A stretch of DNA of 64,000 bases, from assembly GCA_018266765.1 (NCBI GenBank), contig JAFDZU010000003.1, positions 1-64,000 on the forward strand. Direction: 5' to 3'. A program made the translations under genes and the position numbers. How positions within the stretch are numbered: the first letter of the stretch is position 1; each line of letters starts with the position of its first letter. Positions 37,301-44,527 of this stretch are shown one piece after another. Source of the stretch: Bacteroidota bacterium. Lineage in GTDB: Bacteria > Bacteroidota > Ignavibacteria > Kapaibacteriales > UBA961. Under the pieces are notes generated by a model. It saw nothing but the letters and a program-made list of their open reading frames with translations. It had not been told where the DNA came from and ran no database searches.

Positions 37301-39700
37301 CCAGTTGATGACGGCACAATGCCACTGACCGTTGCAACAGGTTTTCAGCCGATTATCGTGGACAAACCTTCTTCGAGGATTCCGGTGAGTATTACCGTTG
37401 CCGAAAAATCTCGCTCGAACACCAAACAAACAATCACTGTTCGCACAGGTGAACCAAATGTTCATCTTACAATTGCAGTGGTGGACGAAGGAATTCTTCA
37501 GCTTAAAAATTATAAAACTCCCGACCCTCATGACTTTTTCTATGCAAAACGTGCACTTGAAGTTAATTCACACAATCTCTATCCATTCCTCTTTCCTGAA
37601 TTTTCTCGAAAGAAATCAAGTACTGCCGGTGACGGTTACGACCTGAATAAACGAGTGAATCCATTTACGACCAAACGAGTTAATTTAATTTCTTTGTGGA
37701 GCGGAATTATCAAAACTTCCGGCTCTGAGGCGAGTTATACAATTGATATTCCACAATTTTCGGGTGATTTGAGAGTGATGGTAGTTTGTTATAAAAACAA
37801 ATCGTTCGGAGCTGCAGAAAAGCATATTAAGGTTGCCGACCCGATTGTCGTTTCATCGGCTTTGCCTCGATTTGCAAGTCCGAATGATACACTTGTTATA
37901 CCTGTAACACTAACAAATACAACCTCAAAAACTGCAAATGCAACTGCAAAACTTTCGATAAGTGGAGCAATGTATGTGGTGGGAAATTATCAGCAATCGG
38001 TCAATATTTCGGCTAATTCCGAAGCAAATGTTACATTCCGTGCAGTCGCAAAACAAGAAATCGGAATTGCTGATGCTACCGTAAGCGTGCAAGCACTCGG
38101 TGAAACATTTACAGAAAAAACCTCGATGAGTGTTCGTCCGGTCGCAGGTCTGCTCAAAACTTCGGGCGATGGCGTGGTAAATTCAGGGCAAACGCAAACA
38201 GTTAATCTTACTGTAGGGTATATTCCTTCTTCGATGGATGCAAAACTTATTGTATCGCGTTCGCCGCTCGTTCAATTTACCAAGAATCTCACGTATCTTG
38301 TTCAATATCCGTATGGTTGTGTAGAACAAACTGTTTCGTCGGCTTTTCCTCAGATTTACTATTTCGACCTCGCTAAATCAATTCAAGACCGTTCGATGCA
38401 GGGAGCAAATCCTGCCTACAATGTACAGCAAGCAATTACCAAACTTGGCTCGATGCAAGTGTATAACGGAGGGTTCGGGTATTGGCAAGGTGACGAATCT
38501 GCTTCATGGTGGGGAAGTGCGTATGCCGTTCATTTCCTTTGGGAAGCCAAAAAAGGCGGGTTTGAAGTACCATCTTCTACAATTGATAAAGCCGCTTCGT
38601 ATTTATTCCAAGAAGTGAAGACTCGTCGAACAATTCAGTATAATTATCGTGTGAATGGCGGAACGGTGAAATCTCGTCCGATTATTCCCCAAGAAGTGGC
38701 GTATTCTCTTTATGTACTTGCACTTGTAGGACGAGCCGATGTATCAACCATGAACTATTGCAAGTCGAATTTAACACAACTTACCGATGATTCGCGCTAT
38801 CTTTTAGCTGGTGCGTTCATGCTCATTGGCGACCAAACAAGTTTCAAAGGGCTACTTCCCAAATCTTCATTCACGGATGAACAATCAGTTTCGATAACTG
38901 CCGGAAGTTTTTGCTCTTCAATTCGTGACCAAGGCATTGCACTCAATACACTTTTGGAAGTTGATCCCGATAACAAACAAATCCCGATTATGGCACGGCA
39001 TCTTTCTGAAAATATGAAACATCAGCGATATTTATCAACGCAAGAAAATGTGTTTGCTCTGCTCGCCTTCGGGAAAATTGCCAAAAGAAACTTTTCTGCG
39101 AACGCCTCGGCAACAATCACCGTTGGCGGAAAAACTATCGGTTCGGCCGGCGAAAATACTTTTGTTACTTCAAAAGATATTGCCGGAAAGCAAGTAAGCA
39201 TTAGCGCAAATGGCGGAACAATGTATTATTTCTGGAGTTTGGAAGGACTGAGTGCGGATGGCAAATTTGTGCAGGAAGATAACTTCCTTAGAGTTCGCAA
39301 GGAGTTTTTGAATAGAAACGGACAGCAACTTTCATCAACTACGTTTAAACAGAATGATTTAGTTGTTGTGAAAATAATACTTTCAACAATTCACAATGAA
39401 CAAGTATTTAATGTTGCAATTACTGATATGCTTCCTGCCGGATTTGAAATTGAGAATCCGCGGGTTGGGTCTGTGCCCGAACTCTCATGGATAAAAAACA
39501 ATACAAAACCGGAATATTTAGACATTCGCGACGACAGAATTAACATTTTTACAACAGCTTCGGGTAAAGAAACGGCGTATTATTATCTTGTGCGTGCAGT
39601 CTCGAAAGGTTCATTTATGATGGGGCCGGTGAGTGCAGATGCTATGTATAACGGTGAATATCATTCGTATAATGGAGCTGGAGTGGTGAGGATTGAGTAA
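34316..39700 (+). CDS. Alpha-2-macroglobulin family lipoprotein
   Basis: 1794 residues from the ATG at 34316; the frame is open from 34208, but the earlier residues precede the signal. The lipoprotein signal ends in LVLASC (lipidated Cys18). Bacterial macroglobulins are periplasmic protease traps that bind attacking proteases through a reactive thioester. Domains in order are an N-terminal MG region, the MG2-type FIYGDRNIYRPGETLHLSAIVR, the TIAVVDEGILQL stretch, and the thioester domain with PYGCVEQTVSS (Cys1335 of CxEQ). The thioester is intact, so covalent trapping is possible. No pbpC gene is adjacent, unlike in many Proteobacteria. It is transcribed alone. Confidence 0.93.
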   Translation: MIFRVVLFVVSVLVLASCSGDKVNITSRNFTDEVQREQNLSFTFDKPLMPDSLLTYNWDTTSYIKFTPSVRGKFRWNSPTELLFSPSKGFKPSTDYKGELSEIILRYADKKLKISDENVFAFHTPYLKLMDALPFWAKSTKNPSQVALQLRLNFTENVNPQELANLLHIQLDGKDAPFELPFSTVDKTIQVIIENPPSGTARLPVRVLVDKGLRCVESEFITKNPFELIFDAPSRDKIQIVQVSTGFEDEKQAIEILTTQSIDNSDIQPLVSVNPSVKFTAETMEYGLIVKGDFKIGTTYELTVSGKLKGIVGGEMQQDYKQYVQFGELRPTLAFTSQKAVYLTSKGDKNVGLKITNIPRVRVIITKIYENNILAFLRDGGGYSEDGYQEEYNNYSWLDTKNYGDEIVNKIVETKSLPKDNGRSLLNLNFDDKTMFKGIYLVKVTSEDEEYLNATKVVAISDIGLIAKSTDNEIVVFANSIISANPLSGVNIQLVSSNNQFVYKASTGTDGIARFPNIKQKAPGFHVEMLTAQMDKDYTYLHLNRTKVETSRFDVGGVRENPTGYQAFIYGDRNIYRPGETLHLSAIVRTMEWEPVVNIPVKLKLLMPNGKEYKTAKFTLGEQGSFETAINLPTTVVTGSYSAELYSANDILLNSTVISVEEFMPDRISVAVHTDKSDYKINEQVTVNAQVMNLFGPPASGRNYQMEYSLARKQFIAKNFKDYIFTIQTKNNTQFQKELREGKTDAEGKASQTFAIGQEYENLGLLASKVYTTVFDETGRPVNRLSTFDIITQSAFFGIKNFDNYVGLRSNLTIPLLAVDKNGNAQNGVQAKVQIIKFNWQNVIEKDYNYYRNVSQKQEQILIERTMTLSGSSTSLNFTPMLSGEYEVRIMKPGASGYVAQSFYAYGWGYTQSSSFEVNKEGQIDIETDKEKYNIGDKASILFKTPFAGKLLVTIERNKVLEYFYLETDKKSALLTLPIKEEYLPNVYVTATLFKPVDDGTMPLTVATGFQPIIVDKPSSRIPVSITVAEKSRSNTKQTITVRTGEPNVHLTIAVVDEGILQLKNYKTPDPHDFFYAKRALEVNSHNLYPFLFPEFSRKKSSTAGDGYDLNKRVNPFTTKRVNLISLWSGIIKTSGSEASYTIDIPQFSGDLRVMVVCYKNKSFGAAEKHIKVADPIVVSSALPRFASPNDTLVIPVTLTNTTSKTANATAKLSISGAMYVVGNYQQSVNISANSEANVTFRAVAKQEIGIADATVSVQALGETFTEKTSMSVRPVAGLLKTSGDGVVNSGQTQTVNLTVGYIPSSMDAKLIVSRSPLVQFTKNLTYLVQYPYGCVEQTVSSAFPQIYYFDLAKSIQDRSMQGANPAYNVQQAITKLGSMQVYNGGFGYWQGDESASWWGSAYAVHFLWEAKKGGFEVPSSTIDKAASYLFQEVKTRRTIQYNYRVNGGTVKSRPIIPQEVAYSLYVLALVGRADVSTMNYCKSNLTQLTDDSRYLLAGAFMLIGDQTSFKGLLPKSSFTDEQSVSITAGSFCSSIRDQGIALNTLLEVDPDNKQIPIMARHLSENMKHQRYLSTQENVFALLAFGKIAKRNFSANASATITVGGKTIGSAGENTFVTSKDIAGKQVSISANGGTMYYFWSLEGLSADGKFVQEDNFLRVRKEFLNRNGQQLSSTTFKQNDLVVVKIILSTIHNEQVFNVAITDMLPAGFEIENPRVGSVPELSWIKNNTKPEYLDIRDDRINIFTTASGKETAYYYLVRAVSKGSFMMGPVSADAMYNGEYHSYNGAGVVRIE

Positions 39701-39895
39701 ATAATTAAAGACAGCTAACGGGAAAGTATTTGAAATGCTGGTGGAAGGTCAATTAATAACTTTGATAAAAAAAAATGATAGTAATATCTTTTTATGTAGC
39801 TTGTACCGACAGGTTGATGATTTCCTATAGAATTGAATTTAATACATTTGGGAATTTAAAACTATTTGTTCAATTATTAAATGATATAAACTATT

Positions 39896-40591
39896 ATGAT
39901 AAAAGATTTTATGGTAAATAATAATGGAGTTAATATATCTTATTACAAAGTAAATGAAGCAAGCGGAGGCAAACCACTTGTCATTATTCCGGGGGCGATT
40001 AACTCGGCAGAGGAGGTTATGTCTGCTTTTAGCTCATCGTTACCCATTTATCACATAATTATAAGTCTTCGAGGGCGGGGGAAAAGTGATTCGCCCGAAA
40101 CGCACTATTCACTTGATGATCAAGCCAGCGACATTCAGGCAGTTGTTCATCAAGAGAAGTTGTCCGAATATTTTTTGTTCGGACATTCTTTTGGCTCTTC
40201 GATTGCAATACGTGCAGCCGTAGGTGATAAAGCGGCTGTAAAAGGACTAATTATGGGAGATTTCCCGCCTTTCTACCCACCATTTGATAAAAGTTGGGCG
40301 AGCAGAATACTATGGCAAAACGACCTCCATATTTCCAAAACAGCAGTCGAAGGTTTAGCCAATTCTGCAAAATATATTGACCTTGCAAGTGATGTAAACA
40401 GCTTAGAATGTTCTTTGGTCGCCTTGCAAGCCACCAAAGAAGATGCCGTAATTCGCAGTGAAGATGTGGAAGGCTTACGTCGTTTATGCCCGAATGTACT
40501 TGTGAAAGAACTTCCCAATACTGGTCATGAAATGCTGATTGAAAATCCAACAGTCGTGGCTGAAATACTGAAAGAAATTGTAACTCAATAA
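39896..40591 (+). CDS. Alpha/beta hydrolase
   Basis: A 231-residue single-domain hydrolase. It has the nucleophile elbow GHSFGS (Ser98) after FLFGHSFG, an early SLRGRGKSDSP loop typical of the fold, and a C-terminal LPNTGHEMLIENP with the catalytic histidine. The acid residue is probably an Asp or Glu between strands 6 and 7. The substrate is unknown. A small ~30-residue lid contrasts with larger esterases. No operon partner is obvious. Confidence 0.88.
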   Translation: MIKDFMVNNNGVNISYYKVNEASGGKPLVIIPGAINSAEEVMSAFSSSLPIYHIIISLRGRGKSDSPETHYSLDDQASDIQAVVHQEKLSEYFLFGHSFGSSIAIRAAVGDKAAVKGLIMGDFPPFYPPFDKSWASRILWQNDLHISKTAVEGLANSAKYIDLASDVNSLECSLVALQATKEDAVIRSEDVEGLRRLCPNVLVKELPNTGHEMLIENPTVVAEILKEIVTQ

Positions 40592-40711
40592 ATTGATTTT
40601 AAGAATATTTCAAGTCAAGTCAGTTTTTAAAACTGACTTTCAATTACTTAGCAAAGTTAAAGTTATGAAGACGGTTGGTTGACACCTGAGCGGACGGGAC
40701 GGAAAATCTTT

Positions 40712-40865
40712 TTCCCGTAGGGAATACATATCGGTAGAATAGTGTTTCTCCAACGACTTATTAAGCCCATAGGGCTGGGATAGAGCAACAACATTCCGTT
40801 CCATACGGAACTTTTAAAGGGGTGATGCGAGATTATTCTCTACCGATATTGCGCCTCTAACGAGG
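40712..40865. repeat. REP-like palindrome cluster flanked by an inverted ATATCGGTAGA block
   Basis: Four small palindromes share a CC-x-TA-x-GG style core: TTCCCGTAGGGAA (40712-40724), AGCCCATAGGGCT (40764-40776), GTTCCATACGGAAC (40798-40811) and CCTCTAACGAGG (40854-40865). An outer pair, ATATCGGTAGAATA (40729-40742) and its near-complement ending TACCGATAT (about 40834-40849), brackets two of them. This resembles dispersed repeats I recall from several Bacteroidota genomes. Confidence 0.75.
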
Positions 40866-40932
40866 TAGGAAATTTTTAAAGTCAGTCCGGCAATACGCAA
40901 ACCGAGCAGAATTAGAATAACGAACTTGACCG

Positions 40933-40976
40933 AAAAGTAAGAAGTCTCGGCGAACAATAACACCGAAACTTCTTAC
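40933..40976 (-). terminator. Terminator of the IgGFc-type secreted protein gene
   Basis: GTAAGAAGT (40937-40945) pairs with ACTTCTTAC (40968-40976) and the stem extends through TCGG/CCGA. On the minus strand a short T-run follows. It lies 46 bases downstream of the minus-strand stop at 41022. Confidence 0.7.
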
Positions 40977-41021
40977 TGTGTCTATTTATGGTTCAAATAT
41001 TCAACCAACCATATTACATTT

Positions 41022-43775
41022 CTACCGTTGAATAAGTATCATAATAGTAGAAATAAAGAGACCATCGGCACTTGTAGCCAGAAGCCGATACGCGCCAATC
41101 GGCAACATTCCAACATTCGGGAGTAAAATACTTTTGCCATGTTCTATTTCAGCCGAACAAGCTGTTAGTTCCCGTCCAATTGCATCAAATAGCCGAAGAT
41201 GAACAGTATTACGCTGTAATTCATTACCGAAAACCGTTACCAGTACATTCTCATCAGCAGGATTTGGTGTTGTTGTCATCCCAAATTTAGATTGATGTGT
41301 GCCTTCATCAACACCAACAGCCGTAAGTATACCGAGTAGTGGAATACGCAGTTCGGAAGCGTACAGCCCTCTGATATGAAGTGTATCTAATTCAGTTTTA
41401 TTGACGGAAGCAGAAGTCGGCTTGTATTGCACCTCAATGATATGCTTAGCAGTTGGAGCAAGTGGCACATCAGAATTGATATTCCCGCTTGTAACCGAAA
41501 AAACAGTAGATTGCTGAAGTGAAACTGAACGAAGATGAACAGTATCCTCAGATGGATTTGTGATGGTAATTGTTCGCAAATGAGCAGAATCTACAACATT
41601 TGTATAGATATAAAGTGCTTTAGGATTCGCAGAGACAGCAAGAGTGATAATTTTTCCGGCAAGCGAAATAATTTGTTGCGGATTGCCACAGCCGCTGTAA
41701 GTAATAGAGAGTGAGTCCAGTTCTGTAATTCCTTTATTCTGAGTAGTGGGTTTATATTGAATTATTATCGAATAAGTTTCAGCAGGAGCAAGGTCAAATT
41801 TCTGGGAGATGCCTCCGCTTGTAATAGAAAATGCTTTGGCTGTCTTTAATGAAAGTGATTCAATTGAAATGGTATTTTGTGTTGAGTTTGTAATCGTAAT
41901 TGTTTGATTGAGAGTAGTATCAGCCGTCGGTACTTTAAATAAATAAGCAGACGGCGACATATCAGGCAATTTTACGGCTTGAAAACGAACAGTATCAAAT
42001 GCGTAATTTCCTACTCGATCAAGTGCTTTAACGACAGCAAAAGCATCTTTAGTTTTATCTTTTACCAAGAGTTTAAAATCGAATTCTGTTATTTTAGGCA
42101 GTGGAATAATTTTATCGGAAGTGATAAGTTTTAGTTCGTAATTATAACTGACTAAATTTTCAATAAAGATATCAAAAATCCCTTGGTCAATTTGCACAGT
42201 ATCTGCCGACGACGGCCCATAATTGCGTAATTCGGTTGCATGAAACGTATAGTCGCCGCAATCTTTGGTAAATGTAAGAACAGGTGGGAGAGTATCTACA
42301 TTTGTTAGAGATTTTGTGCCGGCAGGGGCAGGCCATCCGTATGAATTAAACGTTCCAAATCCATAAACATAACCACCAAACAGAGTATTGCTGTTTACAA
42401 AATGCACCCCTTGGGATAGAGTTTTCCGCCCCCAATAGTAGTTTGTTCCGGGAATATTATTTTTTAACAATTGAGAATATGATTTATAAACAGTATCGCC
42501 ATCAATAGTTAATGATTTCAGTTTCGTTTGTTGGGCATCGCTTGTATCTCCTTCAATAATATAGGAGAAAAAATTATTGACAAAATTCTCATTGATTGGT
42601 GTTTGGACTAATGCAGAGCGGATGTATTGTTCCTGCGGAGAAAGTACTATCATAAACGGGTCGAAATCACTGCCATTATCCCAATCAGCCGAATAGGCAT
42701 ATTGCATCACTAAAATCGGCTTGTCGGCTTCCCATACAGTTGTTCCGTTGAATCCTGTTATTGCTCCTTTTCCTACCCAAGCGTTAAAATCTTGGTAATA
42801 ATCACCAGCTTTCGACAAAACAAAATCGCGCTGACCGAGAAGTGATTTGGTAACTTTATCATAATACTTCATCTTGACTTTGGTATTGGGCTGGGAACTG
42901 ACAGCTCTATAAAAATCACCTTTACCATCACGTTGAAGTTCAATCGAACAATACTTTTTGCCCCAAGAAGAGATTGGCGGAAGCATTTCGCAAAGATGGT
43001 CGCGTCCATTGGTATTATTCGACGGTAACATTGTTCGTTCGTGGTAGGAAATAAGCCCGATAGGTTTGTTGGCAGTAATTCTCGAACCGGAAAGGTCGAA
43101 TACGCCCACGCTTGTACCGTCGCCAACGACGTTATAGACCTCACCTTTGTTGAGTTTTATGGGACCTACTATATCACCAATTTTGGAGCCGCTCCGAGTT
43201 TTACCGAGTGTCGAACCCACTCCTTTTAAGTTTATCGTTACTTCTGTGTTATCTTCGGAGGCAATAACAATAAACCCTGCTCCCCAAGGACGAAATTCAC
43301 CATAATCATAATAGGCACAATGAATATAATCGGTTCCCCATGCACTCACAGGCAGAGCAAGGTAGCCGTCAGAAGTAACTTGTTTGGAATTCATCATAGT
43401 TACCGAAATAGGTTGGTCGGCATAAATATGAATTCCGTGGGGGTCGGGTATTTGCGAGCTGACAATCTCAAAATCAAACGTAGCCGAACCGTCTTTGGTC
43501 GAAAAAATCACTACTTCATTAGCATTTAACTTTTTGCTTCGTAAAAATCCGGTTCCCGGAACTTCGACAGAAACAAGAGTATTATAGCTTGACGTTACAT
43601 AAAATTCTAACTCTAAAATGGGCTGAGATTTAGCGTCATTCAGCGGCACTGCCAGCCAAAAATCACGTCCTTGCGTCGAAAGAGTAGTATTGCCGTCCTT
43701 TGTTTGGGAATTGCTCTCGTTTATCAAGGCAAAAACACAGAAAAGCGTAATGAAACAACGGTAAAAATTTTTCAT
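41022..43775 (-). CDS. Secreted IgGFc-binding-like protein with T9SS sorting domain
   Basis: A 917-residue protein. A signal peptide spans about 1-23. An N-terminal domain resembles the IgGFc-binding protein N-terminal region (GRDFWLAVPLNDAK, YADQPISVTMMNSKQVTSDGYLALP, KPIGLISYHERTMLP). Further domains (about 600-830) contain two choice-of-anchor/ASPM-like sandwiches with NQTITITNSTQNTISIESLSL and a paralogous HLRTITITNPSEDTVHLRSVSL. A T9SS type A domain closes it (about 835-917: TTTPNPADENVLVTVF, LFDAIGREL, GAYRLLATSADG). It is probably a surface adhesin. It has an AGGAG site before its start and no adjacent partner gene. Confidence 0.87.
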   Translation of the reverse strand: MKNFYRCFITLFCVFALINESNSQTKDGNTTLSTQGRDFWLAVPLNDAKSQPILELEFYVTSSYNTLVSVEVPGTGFLRSKKLNANEVVIFSTKDGSATFDFEIVSSQIPDPHGIHIYADQPISVTMMNSKQVTSDGYLALPVSAWGTDYIHCAYYDYGEFRPWGAGFIVIASEDNTEVTINLKGVGSTLGKTRSGSKIGDIVGPIKLNKGEVYNVVGDGTSVGVFDLSGSRITANKPIGLISYHERTMLPSNNTNGRDHLCEMLPPISSWGKKYCSIELQRDGKGDFYRAVSSQPNTKVKMKYYDKVTKSLLGQRDFVLSKAGDYYQDFNAWVGKGAITGFNGTTVWEADKPILVMQYAYSADWDNGSDFDPFMIVLSPQEQYIRSALVQTPINENFVNNFFSYIIEGDTSDAQQTKLKSLTIDGDTVYKSYSQLLKNNIPGTNYYWGRKTLSQGVHFVNSNTLFGGYVYGFGTFNSYGWPAPAGTKSLTNVDTLPPVLTFTKDCGDYTFHATELRNYGPSSADTVQIDQGIFDIFIENLVSYNYELKLITSDKIIPLPKITEFDFKLLVKDKTKDAFAVVKALDRVGNYAFDTVRFQAVKLPDMSPSAYLFKVPTADTTLNQTITITNSTQNTISIESLSLKTAKAFSITSGGISQKFDLAPAETYSIIIQYKPTTQNKGITELDSLSITYSGCGNPQQIISLAGKIITLAVSANPKALYIYTNVVDSAHLRTITITNPSEDTVHLRSVSLQQSTVFSVTSGNINSDVPLAPTAKHIIEVQYKPTSASVNKTELDTLHIRGLYASELRIPLLGILTAVGVDEGTHQSKFGMTTTPNPADENVLVTVFGNELQRNTVHLRLFDAIGRELTACSAEIEHGKSILLPNVGMLPIGAYRLLATSADGLFISTIMILIQR

Positions 43776-44034
43776 AACAATCTCCTAAAATTAGGTGTAA
43801 AAAAACTATTGATGTATAATCTCGAGTAGATAATCCGGTAGGTCAAATGATATGCCAAGAATATTCCGAACTCTTTATTATGATTAAAGTAACACAAAAT
43901 TGGATGAAATGAAACACGAATTGTATTTTGAAGATATATTTCGTCAAGATACATTTAGAATCAGTAATTAACCATTGTCCAACTTTTTTTTCAATATGAA
44001 AAATTCTTGACACAATATTTTGCTGTAAAATACG

Positions 44035-44042
44035 TAATTTTG
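44035..44042 (+). promoter_or_regulatory. Bacteroidota-type -7 element, nearly leaderless
   Basis: TAATTTTG matches TAnnTTTG and ends eight bases before the ATG at 44050, so the transcript would be almost leaderless. The nearest TTG for a -33 element is 25 bases upstream, a little far. Confidence 0.35.
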
Positions 44043-44049
44043 CACTATT

Positions 44050-44400
44050 ATGAATTCAATTCTACTTCATAGTATCCGAATCTCTAAAATTGCCGTTGCA
44101 GTTTTAGTTTGTATTTCCTTTCTTTTGGGACAATGGGTTGAGGTATGGCATCATCATACAGCAGTTTCATCTCAATCTAAAACTCAATCAGTAGCCCAAA
44201 CTGCGAAAGCAGGAGAATTTACCTCGCATGATTCATGTCCGATTTGCAGTGGAAGTCAATTCCTGAAAGATGGATTGATGAAACCTGTTTCGGAGTTTTT
44301 CTCATCGGTCACGAAGTCTGTTTTTACTTTTTTCAAACACATCTGCTATCAGTTCCTCGCTAAAGTTCTTCATTCAGGTCGCGCTCCTCCAACGCTTTAA
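44050..44400 (+). CDS. Small His/Cys-rich membrane protein, DUF2946-like
   Basis: A 116-residue protein. An N-terminal hydrophobic segment (about 12-30) is followed by WHHHTAV, then a linker and DSCPICSGS, a CxxC metal-binding pattern. A second helical stretch follows and the protein ends SGRAPPTL. A hydrophobic N-terminus, His cluster, CPxC and a terminal R-x-P-P are shared with DUF2946-type proteins often found beside metal-related TonB receptors. A role in sensing or binding copper or zinc is inferred. It precedes the TonB-receptor gene by 127 bases. Confidence 0.65.
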   Translation: MNSILLHSIRISKIAVAVLVCISFLLGQWVEVWHHHTAVSSQSKTQSVAQTAKAGEFTSHDSCPICSGSQFLKDGLMKPVSEFFSSVTKSVFTFFKHICYQFLAKVLHSGRAPPTL

Positions 44401-44527
44401 CACTACTGTACCATTCTAATTAAAGAGATATTCTTACGATTTTGTAGGGATAATTCTTGATTGCTATTCGCGTCTAATCTATTGACGGTGAATAATTTGC
44501 TCATTTGGTTTTTAAATTAAATATTCT

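Larger units (their letters stand above)
40592..41021. other. Intergenic region with a cluster of REP-like palindromes
   Basis: No gene. It has a dense set of short palindromes (see 40712-40865) and, near its right end, a terminator for the minus-strand gene. Repeated TTTTTAAA/GTCAG blocks occur on both flanks (about 40618-40640 and 40870-40885), giving the region an inverted symmetry. Confidence 0.7.
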
